DNA of 64,000 bases from the NCBI GenBank assembly GCA_023421795.1, contig JAEZSO010000002.1, positions 1,054,001 through 1,118,000 of the forward strand, given 5' to 3'. The DNA is from Cyanobacteria bacterium OH_PDB_230. Its GTDB lineage: Bacteria > Cyanobacteriota > Vampirovibrionia > Gastranaerophilales > Gastranaerophilaceae. The notes beneath the pieces are model-generated. The model saw nothing but the letters and a program-made list of their open reading frames with translations, searched no databases and was not told the origin of the DNA. Both the position numbers and the translations under genes were made by a program. Of the stretch, positions 56,223 to 64,000 are shown one piece after another; position 1 is the first letter of the stretch; the number at the start of each line of letters is the position of its first letter.

Positions 56223-57099
56223 TAAAAATAAAAATGAAATAATAAAAAAACATTTGGAAAAGTATGTTCCTTCTACCGTAAGGACGCTGCGTTCTTCTTT
56301 AGATAAAGATGTTTATAAAAAAATTGAACTTAATATATCCACTTTTGATTTAGTTGAAGACGTATCGGCAATAGCAACTAATAGAGCATGTTTTCAGCAA
56401 AATTATCAAAAAGTCAAATCCGATAATGCTACATTTCTGATTTTTATCCCAGAGGAATTTATTGCTCGGATGTCTGACGTAATAATGGGTGGAGAAGGTG
56501 ACGTAGAATACAAAGGCACCTTAACAGAATTAGAGGTAAATGCGTCAATAAACCTACTGGAAAAGCTTAATAAAGAGCTGTTTTCCTTATCTAACAAAAT
56601 TAATGATCAAGAAGTTATCTGTGAGGAAAAACCTTTATTTATTGATAAATCTTCCGTTGACATAAATACTCTGGCCGGCGATAACAACTGTGATTTCGTC
56701 ATAAATCTTGTATTAAAAATAAATTCTGAAAAAGAATACATACTGTCTGTTTTAACAAGCTATGATGGAGTTAATCAGGCCTTGACTAAACTCGGGTTAT
56801 TCAAATGGGAGCCTGCTAAAAAACGCCGCGAAATAGACGAAGTAAATATAAATATAATTTCTGATTTAGAAATCAATTTAAATGCAGTATTGGGACGCAC
56901 ACAAATACCCATTAAAAAAGCTTTAGAATTGTCCAAGGGTTCGTTGATTGAACTGGATTCCACAAGTGAAGCCGATGTTAAGGTTCTTGTTAGAGGAGTA
57001 GAAGTTGCTCAGGCACAGGTTGTTGTTGTGGGAGATAACTTTGGCTTAAGAATCACCAAGATAATTTCACCTGAAGAAAGATTAAGGTATACAAAGTAA
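56215..57099 (+). CDS. FliY/FliN-like motor-switch protein (CheC-like plus SpoA domain)
   Basis: 294 residues. The C-terminal 80 are a clear FliN/SpoA domain: ISDLEINLNAVLGRTQIPIK, LSKGSLIELDS, AQVVVVGDNFGLRITKIISP. The N-terminal 200 resemble the CheC-like half of FliY (FIPEEFIARMSDVIMGGEGD...LEVNASINLLEKLNKEL), but the ExxN phosphatase signature is not evident. FliN-type proteins form the C-ring that CheY-P binds to change motor rotation. Its place upstream of cheY links this operon to flagellar output, although no other flagellar gene is in the window. It overlaps the upstream gene by 8 bp. Confidence 0.8.
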   Translation: MLDKNKNEIIKKHLEKYVPSTVRTLRSSLDKDVYKKIELNISTFDLVEDVSAIATNRACFQQNYQKVKSDNATFLIFIPEEFIARMSDVIMGGEGDVEYKGTLTELEVNASINLLEKLNKELFSLSNKINDQEVICEEKPLFIDKSSVDINTLAGDNNCDFVINLVLKINSEKEYILSVLTSYDGVNQALTKLGLFKWEPAKKRREIDEVNINIISDLEINLNAVLGRTQIPIKKALELSKGSLIELDSTSEADVKVLVRGVEVAQAQVVVVGDNFGLRITKIISPEERLRYTK

Positions 57100-57101
57100 A
57101 A

Positions 57102-57959
57102 ATGGATGTACATTTAATAGCTATCTGTTTGATAATTATTATTATTTTCCTTTATGTCTTGATTATTATCTGGAGATCTTCAAGTCCAAAGGCTCTTTAT
57201 GATGCGGCATTGGATGAATATAAACAGAATGAATACAAAGTTGCTTTTGAATATTTAAACAAGGCAGTATCAATAAAACCAAAATATACCGCTGCAATAC
57301 AACTTTTGGGCCTTACTTCTCTTAAAATTGGAGATTACAAAACTGCAGAAAACTGTTTTTTGAAAATCTTAAAAGAAGATCCTGATAGGCTGGAAGCTCT
57401 ATATAATCTGGCTTTGACATATCAAATGGCAGGAAGGAATGAAGATTCCAAAAATTATTATCTAAAAGCAATCAGCATAAATGATCAAGATAAAGATTCC
57501 TTGTACAACCTGGCTTTATTGCTTTATCAGATGGGAGAATACAAAGAAGCAATAACTTATTTCGATAAGTCTATGAAACTTGACCCTAAAAAAACTTTAG
57601 CCCAGTTCTATATAGCTAAATGCAAAGATCAAATGAGAGATAGTGAAATATCTTTGGATTCAGAATCTTCAGAAAGCGTCATCGAATTATACACTATTCT
57701 GGCCGGAAAAAACGATTTGCCGAGTGAATATAACATTACTTTAGCGACGGCTTATGCAAAAGCCGGGAATATAGCCAAAGCTCAAGAATACTGCCAAAAA
57801 GCAATCTTGACCGTAGAAGATGATATACAGAATTATAAATTACAAAGTCTGATTTGTCTTGTTAATAAAGACTTTGCTTGCGCAAAAAATAATTTGCATA
57901 TTGCTATGCAATTGAACCCTAATGACCAAGAGGTATACGATTTATTAAAATATGTATAG
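57102..57959 (+). CDS. Membrane-anchored TPR protein
   Basis: 285 residues. One N-terminal membrane segment (about 5-24, IAICLIIIIIFLYVLIIIW) is followed by about six TPR units (AIQLLGLTSLKIGDYKTAEN, ALYNLALTYQMAGRNEDSKN, LATAYAKAGNIAKAQEYCQK), probably cytoplasmic. It begins two bases after the FliY-like stop, so it belongs to that operon. Role unknown; TPR scaffolds occur in several motility systems. Confidence 0.82.
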   Translation: MDVHLIAICLIIIIIFLYVLIIIWRSSSPKALYDAALDEYKQNEYKVAFEYLNKAVSIKPKYTAAIQLLGLTSLKIGDYKTAENCFLKILKEDPDRLEALYNLALTYQMAGRNEDSKNYYLKAISINDQDKDSLYNLALLLYQMGEYKEAITYFDKSMKLDPKKTLAQFYIAKCKDQMRDSEISLDSESSESVIELYTILAGKNDLPSEYNITLATAYAKAGNIAKAQEYCQKAILTVEDDIQNYKLQSLICLVNKDFACAKNNLHIAMQLNPNDQEVYDLLKYV

Positions 57960-58013
57960 AATCGCGTAAATACTAGTTTTAATGTATACACAACAGATGA
58001 AAAAAGAGGTAAA

Positions 58014-58064
58014 ATGGAACAACAAGCATATCACTTGTATGGAAATAAGAAGAAGTTAGTATAG
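58014..58064 (+). CDS. Possible 16-codon leader peptide upstream of cheY
   Basis: ATG at 58014 follows AGAGGT by three bases and encodes MEQQAYHLYGNKKKLV before TAG at 58062-58064. The stop lies directly at the cheY ribosome-binding site (TGGAG), the geometry of a translated leader or coupling peptide. It lies in the 118-bp gap between the TPR gene and cheY. Nothing beyond spacing supports translation. Confidence 0.25.
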   Translation: MEQQAYHLYGNKKKLV

Positions 58065-58077
58065 TGGAGTAAAAATT

Positions 58078-58437
58078 ATGGGAAAAACAATATTGGTAAT
58101 AGATGACTCCCCATTTGTTTATAAAACAATTGTAAAAGCGCTAGAAGGGTCTGAATACGAAGTTGTCGCAAACGCCTTAAACGGACAACTCGGATTAGAA
58201 GCATATTCTGAGCACAATCCTGACATTGTTACATTGGACGTTACTATGCCTGTTATGGACGGATTGGAAACAGCCAGAAGGCTTCATCAGATGGATCCTA
58301 ATGTAAAAATCATAATGCTTTCAGCAATGGGGGATGAAACCCTTGTTAATGAAGCAAAAGCAATTGGAGTACAGCATTTCTTGACCAAACCCTTTAAGCC
58401 GGATGTGCTTAAAGAGAAGTTGAGTGAAGTTTCTTAG
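58078..58437 (+). CDS. cheY: CheY-type response regulator
   Basis: 119 residues, a stand-alone receiver domain. It has the acidic pair IDDS (Asp9/10), phospho-acceptor Asp in TLDVTMPVMDG (Asp54), switch Ser in IMLSAM, and Lys in FLTKPFK. CheA phosphorylates it and CheY-P binds the motor switch. GGAG lies eight bases upstream of the ATG. First of a tight run cheY-cheX-cheX-cheA-cheW-mcp. Confidence 0.94.
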   Translation: MGKTILVIDDSPFVYKTIVKALEGSEYEVVANALNGQLGLEAYSEHNPDIVTLDVTMPVMDGLETARRLHQMDPNVKIIMLSAMGDETLVNEAKAIGVQHFLTKPFKPDVLKEKLSEVS

Positions 58438-58450
58438 AAGGAGAACAGTT

Positions 58451-58933
58451 TTGGAAAATAAATTTGGTGTGTTATTTGATTTTGCTAAAAAATCCTTCGA
58501 GGAAATAATAGCAGAAATATCCGGGGAAGAAATTACTCCTACAGATATGTTCAAGATTGAAGCTGAAAATACCCTTTCAATAATAATTGGGATTTCAGGA
58601 GATACAAACGGTCGTATTCTTTTGAATACATCGCTTGAATATGGACGTAATTTGGCAAAAACAATGAACTTCGGTGATGAATTGGATTCTGAAGATGATT
58701 TGTATGTTTACCTTGCTGAATTTGCAAATATGTTTTGCGGCAGGACAGCAACATACATAAATAACAAATTCGGAAAACGTGAAATTTGGATTACGCCTCC
58801 TGCGATTTTTTCAGCGAAAGATCTCGATATAGTTACACCTAACGTAACGTCTATGCAGGCATATTACAAATCTACATTCGGAGAATTCATTGTGGATATC
58901 GGATTTAGTGAGACTATGATAGATGACTTCTAA
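58451..58933 (+). CDS. cheX: CheX-family CheY phosphatase
   Basis: 160 residues from TTG 58451, chosen because AAGGAG (58438-58443) lies seven bases before it; the GTG at 58424 has no ribosome-binding site. Residues about 40-150 have the CheX fold pattern: ENTLSIIIGISGDTNGRILL, then YLAEFANMFCGRTATYIN with the catalytic ExxN pair (Glu...Asn), and ITPPAIFSA. CheX dephosphorylates CheY-P and resets the signal. It starts 13 bases after cheY and overlaps the following gene by 11 bp. Confidence 0.85.
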   Translation: MENKFGVLFDFAKKSFEEIIAEISGEEITPTDMFKIEAENTLSIIIGISGDTNGRILLNTSLEYGRNLAKTMNFGDELDSEDDLYVYLAEFANMFCGRTATYINNKFGKREIWITPPAIFSAKDLDIVTPNVTSMQAYYKSTFGEFIVDIGFSETMIDDF

Positions 58934-59414
58934 TATTGCAGATAATTTAGTACAAGTATTTAACGATATGTTCTCTTATTTGGAAATAGACCATAAGTTC
59001 TTGACGGAAATTCCTGAAAGTTCTTTAAATTCGACAGAAAGAGTCAATACACTTGTTGGGATAACGGGCGATTTGGAAGGCAATTTGATGTATTCCTATT
59101 CTTTTAAAACTGCAAAAGATATTGGTCGAAAACTTATGGGTACGCAAGACAAATTAGAGATTGATTTTTTTCTAAAAGCGGCTTTATCTGATTTTTATTC
59201 AGAATTTTCAAAACGATTCACAAACTTGGTAAAAATCGCAAATATGTATGAGTCTTTAGATGCTACAAAAGGTTATACTTTATTGTCTTCTAATCCAACA
59301 TATGTTGCCGGTGAAGATATGTATGGAATGATTAGTAAAGTGCCTTCAAAAAAACTTTTCTTTAAAGTTAACGGCGAAAAATTTGGAATAGCTTACAGCT
59401 TAGCGAGTAAATAA
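58923..59414 (+). CDS. Second CheX-like protein lacking the phosphatase motif
   Basis: 163 residues, sharing the layout of the preceding CheX: NTLVGITGDLEGNLMYSYS, a long helix, and a terminal ITKVP-like strand. In the catalytic helix the ExxN pair is missing (ALSDFYSEFSKRF). It is probably a paralogue that pairs with or regulates the active CheX, or binds a receptor or CheA; that is inference. It overlaps its neighbours at both ends (11 bp upstream; TAATG shared with cheA). Confidence 0.7.
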   Translation: MTSNIADNLVQVFNDMFSYLEIDHKFLTEIPESSLNSTERVNTLVGITGDLEGNLMYSYSFKTAKDIGRKLMGTQDKLEIDFFLKAALSDFYSEFSKRFTNLVKIANMYESLDATKGYTLLSSNPTYVAGEDMYGMISKVPSKKLFFKVNGEKFGIAYSLASK

Positions 59415-61363
59415 TGAGTGATATTAACGATTTTATGGATATTAATATAGAGCAAGAGTTTTGGGGCGATTTTGTTCAAGAAGCCTTTGAACATTTGGAA
59501 GATATAGAAACGAATGTACTTCATTTGGAACAAAACCCTGAGGATATGGAGATTATCCATACTATGTTTAGAGCTTTTCATACCATAAAAGGGTTGTCAG
59601 GATTCGTAGAGCATTCTCTCATTCAGGAAATTGCTCATAAAACCGAAACAATGATGGATTTGTGCAGAAAGCAGATATTGAATGTGAGTAAGGAAATTGT
59701 TGATGCTATATTGAAATCAGCAGACTATATAAAACAGCTTTGTGAAGAAGTGGATTCTATTAAAAATGAAAATTTTGTTTCTGAAATTTTAAAACATGTA
59801 GAAGTCCTTGAAAGCATCTCGGATTCTGTTAATGAACAAAAAGAGGATGTTGTTTCAGAACAAAATATAGAGTCAGAACCTACCGTGCAAAGTGTTGAAG
59901 TAATTGATGATAGTTTCTTTGGAGAGTCAAGTCCTGATACATTGCAGGTTGAAGAACAGATAGTTGAGATTGAAGAAACAGAAGAGCAAGAGCAACCTCT
60001 CGAAACAGAGAGTGTACAAGAAGAAGTTGTAGTTACAGAAACATTCGTAGAGCAGGTTGAAGTTGAAGAAGTCGTCCAACCACAGATTTCAGAAGCAGCC
60101 TCCAACAATATCTATGAAGAACCAAAAAAAGTTGAAAATATTTCTAACCCCGCAATTGAGCCGACTCAAGAAATCATTGTGAAAAAGACAATTTCTGCTG
60201 GCGAAGAGTATATGAAGGTTGCAAATTCTAAAATTGACCATTTAGTTGATATGATTGGCGAGCTTATAATCAACCAGGCATTGATTGAACAGCATATTGA
60301 TTCTAAATATTCAGCTGATCATGAACTTGTATCAGAAATGGGGTCTTTTTTAGGAATAACCAGAGAGCTTCAAAACCTTTCTATGTCTTTAAGAATGGTT
60401 TCTTTGAAACCCACATTCCAAAAAATCAGCCGTATTGCAAGAGATACAATCTCTGAATTAAACAAAAACGTAGAATTTGTTACATCAGGAGAAACAACTG
60501 AAATAGACAGGGTTGTTACAGATAAGCTGCTTGATCCTCTTGTGCATTTGATTAAAAATGCTATCTCGCACGGTGTTGAAGAAAAAGAAGAAGACAGACT
60601 CGCTAATAATAAGTCTGCTAAAGCCAGAGTTGAACTCAATGCTTATAATAAGCGCGGCAAAATATTTATTGAAGTCAAAGATGATGGTAGAGGCATAGAC
60701 ACCAAGGTTGTTTATCAAAAAGCTTTAGAAAAAGGATTGATTGATCCTGCTAAAAATTATACAGATGAAGAAATAAAAGAGTTTATTATGCTTCCCGGAT
60801 TCTCAACGGCAAAAGTGGTTGATAATATTTCGGGCCGCGGTGTAGGTATGGATGTTGTTAAAACTCAAATTATACGTATAGGCGGAAAAGTAGACATAAA
60901 AAGTGAGTTAAATATCGGTTCTACATTCACACTGGAAGTTCCTGTAAACCATGCAATCATGAATGGTACTGTCGTTGAAGTTCAAGGACAACAATTTATA
61001 ATACCAACCGTAAATGTTAAAGAAATCTTACAACCGTTGCCTGAACAGTGGATTTCTACTCAACAAAGAACAACAATGTTAAAAGTTAGAGAAAATATTA
61101 TACCTATTGTTCCTCTTTCTTTATTGTTTAAAGATTACAATAATCAAGAGAATACAAGGTTAGTAATTTTGTTGGAATTAGATCAGGAGCTTAGAGCATT
61201 GCCTATAAATAATGTTATAAACCGTCAGGAAGTAGTTGTTAAACCTGTTGGTCCTGAGTTTGCTAATTTGAAATATATTTCAGGCATGTCTATTTTAGGT
61301 AATGGACGAGTGTCTCTTATTTTAGATGTTGATTATTTGTTCAAAAAGGAGGTAAAAGAATAA
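59414..61363 (+). CDS. cheA: Chemotaxis histidine kinase CheA
   Basis: 649 residues. P1/Hpt domain 1-110 with the phosphorylated His56 in MFRAFHTIKG. No P2 CheY-docking domain is seen; instead there is a very Glu-rich linker (about 140-245). P3 dimerisation about 262-330; P4 kinase about 335-510 with N-box HLIKNAISHG, G1 DDGRGID and G2 GRGVGMD; P5 CheW-like domain about 512-645. Receptor arrays stimulate it to phosphorylate CheY. P2-less CheA proteins are known, but the acidic linker is a notable replacement. Confidence 0.96.
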   Translation: MSDINDFMDINIEQEFWGDFVQEAFEHLEDIETNVLHLEQNPEDMEIIHTMFRAFHTIKGLSGFVEHSLIQEIAHKTETMMDLCRKQILNVSKEIVDAILKSADYIKQLCEEVDSIKNENFVSEILKHVEVLESISDSVNEQKEDVVSEQNIESEPTVQSVEVIDDSFFGESSPDTLQVEEQIVEIEETEEQEQPLETESVQEEVVVTETFVEQVEVEEVVQPQISEAASNNIYEEPKKVENISNPAIEPTQEIIVKKTISAGEEYMKVANSKIDHLVDMIGELIINQALIEQHIDSKYSADHELVSEMGSFLGITRELQNLSMSLRMVSLKPTFQKISRIARDTISELNKNVEFVTSGETTEIDRVVTDKLLDPLVHLIKNAISHGVEEKEEDRLANNKSAKARVELNAYNKRGKIFIEVKDDGRGIDTKVVYQKALEKGLIDPAKNYTDEEIKEFIMLPGFSTAKVVDNISGRGVGMDVVKTQIIRIGGKVDIKSELNIGSTFTLEVPVNHAIMNGTVVEVQGQQFIIPTVNVKEILQPLPEQWISTQQRTTMLKVRENIIPIVPLSLLFKDYNNQENTRLVILLELDQELRALPINNVINRQEVVVKPVGPEFANLKYISGMSILGNGRVSLILDVDYLFKKEVKE

Positions 61364-61852
61364 ATGGAAATAACTGAAGAAAAACTACTCACGTTTTCAC
61401 TTGGAAGTGAAGGTTACGGGATTTCCATCCTTAAAGTAAAGGAAATCATCGGTATGATGCACATTACTCCTGTGCCTCGCACACCTGATTTCGTTAAAGG
61501 TGTGATAAACCTAAGAGGGAAAATCATACCGGTAATGGATTTAAGACTTAAATTTAATATGGATGAAAAACCGTATAATGAAAGAACTTGTATTATTGTC
61601 GTTGAAATTAACTTCAAAAACACTCATAGGTTATTAGGTGTTGTTGTAGATATGGTTTCTGAGGTCGTCAGCCTTACTTCTGAAGAAGTTGAACCGCCAC
61701 CTCAATATGGCACAAAATTAGACAATAATTTTATCCTTGGTATGGGTAAGATAAAAGATAGAGTTGTCATTATCATTGATATTGACGAAATATTTATGCA
61801 AGATGATGTGTTAAGAATGTTTGACACAAGTGAAGGAGTAAAAAATGCCTAG
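61364..61852 (+). CDS. cheW: Chemotaxis coupling protein CheW
   Basis: 162 residues, a single CheW domain: LLTFSLGSEGYGISILKVKEI, VPRTPDFVKGVINLRGKIIPVMDLR, GVVVDMVSEVV, ILGMGKIKDRVVIIIDID. It joins receptor tips to CheA P5 in arrays. AAGGAGG lies 11 bases before the ATG, inside the end of cheA, with no gap between the genes. It overlaps the next receptor gene by 8 bp. Confidence 0.96.
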   Translation: MEITEEKLLTFSLGSEGYGISILKVKEIIGMMHITPVPRTPDFVKGVINLRGKIIPVMDLRLKFNMDEKPYNERTCIIVVEINFKNTHRLLGVVVDMVSEVVSLTSEEVEPPPQYGTKLDNNFILGMGKIKDRVVIIIDIDEIFMQDDVLRMFDTSEGVKNA

Positions 61853-63014
61853 TAATGCAAAAGGTTTAAAATTTGGTACTAAAATAACACTTGCAGTTGT
61901 ATTAGTGTTTTTTGCCGGAGTTTTAAATGGATATTTTGTTGGAAGAAACGGTGTTAATCTTTATGAAATAATTGCTATAATACTTTCTTTTATAGTTGCT
62001 GTTTATGTCTCAATTGCTGTTTCAGGCGGGATTGCAAAATCGATTCATTCTATAATTCTCGATTTATCGAATACATCATCAAATGTTTCTTTGACTGCCT
62101 CAGAGCTTACAGGATTCGGACAATCGCTTGCTGAAGGAACGGCTGAACAAGCTGCTTCAATTCAAGAAACTTCGTCTACTCTTGAAGAATCTGCTTCTAT
62201 GATTCACCAGACAGCTCAAAATACAAAAGAAGCCGATCATTTGGCCAGACAAACAAAAGAGTACGCTGATAAAGGCAATTCTGAAATGCAAAAAATGCTT
62301 GAAGCAATGGAAGAATTGAAAAAATCAAGTTCTGAGATTTCTAAAATTATAAAAGTTATTGATGAAATTGCTTTCCAAACAAACATTTTATCTCTAAACG
62401 CTGCAGTAGAAGCTGCCAGAGCAGGTGAAGCAGGTAAAGGTTTTGCGGTTGTTGCAGAAGAAGTTAGAAACTTGGCACAAAGAAGTGCTCAAGCAGCCAA
62501 AGATACTGCAACAATAATAGAAAGTAATATCGCATTGTCAGAAAAAAGTCTTACTATCTCCGAACAAGTCAGCTCTTCATTGGTTGAAATCCAAGGAGAA
62601 ACCCACAAGGTAAGTGAACTTTTAGAAGAAATCTCTACGGCAAGCCAAGAACAAGAAGTCGGTATTTCTCAAATAAATAAAGCTATTGCCCAAATGGAAA
62701 TAGTCGTTAACAACATAGCATCAACGGCTCAAGAAAGCGCTTCATCCGCTGATAACTTGAAAAATTATGCCGGTAATATTCAATACATTATAGATGCTTT
62801 GACAGGACTTGTTAAGGGAACAGTTCAAATACAAACAAACTTAATTTCTTCTAACAAGTTAAAAAGACCTAAAATTAATTCAATCCCAGCTCCAAAAAAT
62901 GAAAGCAGAAAAGCTAATGGTCCAGAGCGCAGAAACGAGCCTGTAAAAGTAAGCAGCTTAAAGGGTGCTCAAGTAGTAAATCCAGAAGATATTATTCCGC
63001 TAGATGATTTTTAA
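61845..63014 (+). CDS. Methyl-accepting chemotaxis protein without periplasmic sensor
   Basis: 389 residues. Two adjacent membrane helices (about 11-28 and 37-58) are separated by a loop of fewer than ten residues, so there is no external ligand domain and no clear HAMP. The full signalling domain has the tip EIAFQTNILSLNAAVEAARAG and GFAVVAEEVRNLAQRS. The C-terminal tail is Lys/Pro-rich (about 330-389). It may sense membrane, energy or redox state, or rely on partner proteins. It is the last gene of the tight che run; a strong hairpin covers its stop codon. Confidence 0.92.
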   Translation: MPSNAKGLKFGTKITLAVVLVFFAGVLNGYFVGRNGVNLYEIIAIILSFIVAVYVSIAVSGGIAKSIHSIILDLSNTSSNVSLTASELTGFGQSLAEGTAEQAASIQETSSTLEESASMIHQTAQNTKEADHLARQTKEYADKGNSEMQKMLEAMEELKKSSSEISKIIKVIDEIAFQTNILSLNAAVEAARAGEAGKGFAVVAEEVRNLAQRSAQAAKDTATIIESNIALSEKSLTISEQVSSSLVEIQGETHKVSELLEEISTASQEQEVGISQINKAIAQMEIVVNNIASTAQESASSADNLKNYAGNIQYIIDALTGLVKGTVQIQTNLISSNKLKRPKINSIPAPKNESRKANGPERRNEPVKVSSLKGAQVVNPEDIIPLDDF

Positions 63015-63025
63015 TCATCTGGCGG
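62997..63025 (+). terminator. Strong hairpin over the stop codon of the third receptor gene
   Basis: Thirteen bases (62997-63009) pair with 63013-63025 with one G-T wobble and a TTT loop. The TAA stop is in the stem/loop. There is no immediate T-run (TTTTTA only after seven bases), so it may be a weak terminator or an mRNA-stabilising 3' end rather than a full stop before cheR. Confidence 0.55.
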
Positions 63026-63109
63026 AAACGACTTTTTATAGTATCATGTAAAAAGATTAAAACGTTAAATTGATAGAATTTAAAGTTTAGTGTGAATTAA
63101 AGGATGTTA

Positions 63110-63973
63110 ATGAATACCACCGAAACAGTAAAAAATATTGATCCAAGATATTTAGATATGTTTTGTGATTATTTATACAAGAACATGGGGATTTTTACCG
63201 AAGAAAGTAAGAAGTCCTTATTAGCACAAAAAATTGTTAAATTAATGAACGAAGCAGGAGTTGGAAACGTTGGTGAATATTACCATTATATTGTTGCACC
63301 GCCAATTACCGAAAGACAAAAACAAATCAGTAATACGTTTGTAGACACTGTCACTGTACATAAAACAAATTTCTTTAGAGAAAATAATCATTTTGAATTT
63401 ATAAAAAGAAACATAAACCAAATCATAGCTGAAAGTCCTACTGCAAAGTATACCAGAGAACTCAGAATTTGGTCTTCTGCCTGCTCTACGGGCGAAGAGG
63501 CTTACACCTTGGCGATGTTGTTCAAAGAAATATTGCCTCCGGATATGCGAGCTAAAATACTAGCTACAGACATAAGTACCCAAAGCTTGCAAACAGCTAT
63601 TAATGGAGTGTATAAATTTGGACCTGAGGATAATATATCTCCTCATTATGTAAATAAATATTTTAAAAAAAATGAAACCGAAAAATGGAGTATCTGCGAC
63701 GAAATCAAGAAGTCAGTCACTTTTAGATTATTTAATTTGATGGATTTATTTCCATTTAAGAATCCATTTGATATAGTATTCTGTAGAAATGTAATGATTT
63801 ATTTTAGTAAAGAGGTTCAAGAAAAGCTTATCAATGATTTTTATAATGTTATATCAGATAATGGATTGTTGTTTATAGGCCATTCTGAAAGTCTAATTCA
63901 AATAAAGCATAATTTCGTGTATCATGAACCAACTATTTATAAAAAAACATGGAAAAAAGTCTCAAAGAATTAA
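63110..63973 (+). CDS. cheR: CheR chemotaxis methyltransferase
   Basis: 287 residues from ATG 63110, preferred over ATG 63104 because AAGGA abuts the latter directly. It has the N-terminal helical domain and HKTNFFRENNHFEFI. The SAM-binding domain has WSSACSTGEEAYTLAM, ILATDIS, FDIVFCRNVMIYFS and GLLFIGHSESL. It methylates Glu residues of the receptors for adaptation. It lies 95 bases after the hairpin of the third receptor gene. CheB, its usual opponent, is not in the window but may follow; only 27 bases remain. Confidence 0.95.
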   Translation: MNTTETVKNIDPRYLDMFCDYLYKNMGIFTEESKKSLLAQKIVKLMNEAGVGNVGEYYHYIVAPPITERQKQISNTFVDTVTVHKTNFFRENNHFEFIKRNINQIIAESPTAKYTRELRIWSSACSTGEEAYTLAMLFKEILPPDMRAKILATDISTQSLQTAINGVYKFGPEDNISPHYVNKYFKKNETEKWSICDEIKKSVTFRLFNLMDLFPFKNPFDIVFCRNVMIYFSKEVQEKLINDFYNVISDNGLLFIGHSESLIQIKHNFVYHEPTIYKKTWKKVSKN

Positions 63974-64000
63974 GCTATTTTATTAGACCGGGGAATTTGT

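Overview
The window is AT-rich and uses the standard code. It comes from a diderm bacterium: it encodes a two-partner secretion pore, an OmpH/Skp chaperone, a TolC-like channel, a TonB/TolA-like protein and an MlaA-like protein. It also has an SLH-domain surface protein, a trimeric NAD-linked [FeFe] hydrogenase and a full chemotaxis set. This mix (outer membrane plus SLH protein, fermentative hydrogen metabolism, low GC) suggests a non-photosynthetic relative of Cyanobacteria (Vampirovibrionia/Melainabacteria, perhaps gut Gastranaerophilales). That placement is inference from gene content only.

Layout. (1) About 1-2082: right-hand end of what looks like an integrated element. It carries a protein with a phage MuF/gp7-type Cys/His motif and a serum amyloid A-like C-terminus, a peptidoglycan-binding-like protein and a HTH regulator. 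It ends at a tRNA-Ser 3' fragment followed by a terminator. (2) 2204-7480: a 1629-residue toxin-like protein ending in an anthrax-lethal-factor-like zinc protease domain, plus a small partner gene. (3) 7634-8005: a membrane-anchored helix-hairpin-helix protein. (4) 8067-28408: a divergent two-partner secretion pair, a TpsB pore and an 18.3-kb gene for a 6095-residue exoprotein. (5) 28480-33640: envelope genes (Skp, TonB-like, TPR, SLH) and a COQ7-like diiron protein. (6) 33697-37595: hydrogenase operon hydC-hydB-hydA, preceded on the same strand by an MlaA-alpha/beta-hydrolase fusion (37653-39683). (7) 40010-44420: Ski2-like helicase, GT4 glycosyltransferase and a small unknown protein. (8) 44426-48952: TolC-like gene divergent from a MarR-HlyD-MFS drug-efflux operon, with palindromic operators on the promoter. 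(9) 49029-50189: ATP-grasp enzyme. (10) 50385-63973: sensory region with two tandem Cache chemoreceptors, a sensory [FeFe]-hydrogenase/MCP fusion, an HD-GYP-like protein, a FliY-like protein, TPR, CheY, two CheX-like proteins, CheA, CheW, a third MCP and CheR.

How the genes fit together. The hydrogenase operon would link NADH oxidation to H2. About 16 kb away, a second H-cluster protein with sensor-type ligand motifs and a receptor signalling hairpin sits among chemotaxis genes, so H2 or redox state may feed into motility or another CheA output. The left part looks like an accessory region of exported effectors. The strongest candidates for something new are the hydrogenase-MCP receptor in its chemotaxis cluster, the MlaA-hydrolase fusion, the lethal-factor-like protein and the MuF/SAA-like protein at the tRNA junction. 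All functions are read from sequence patterns only; no database search was possible.
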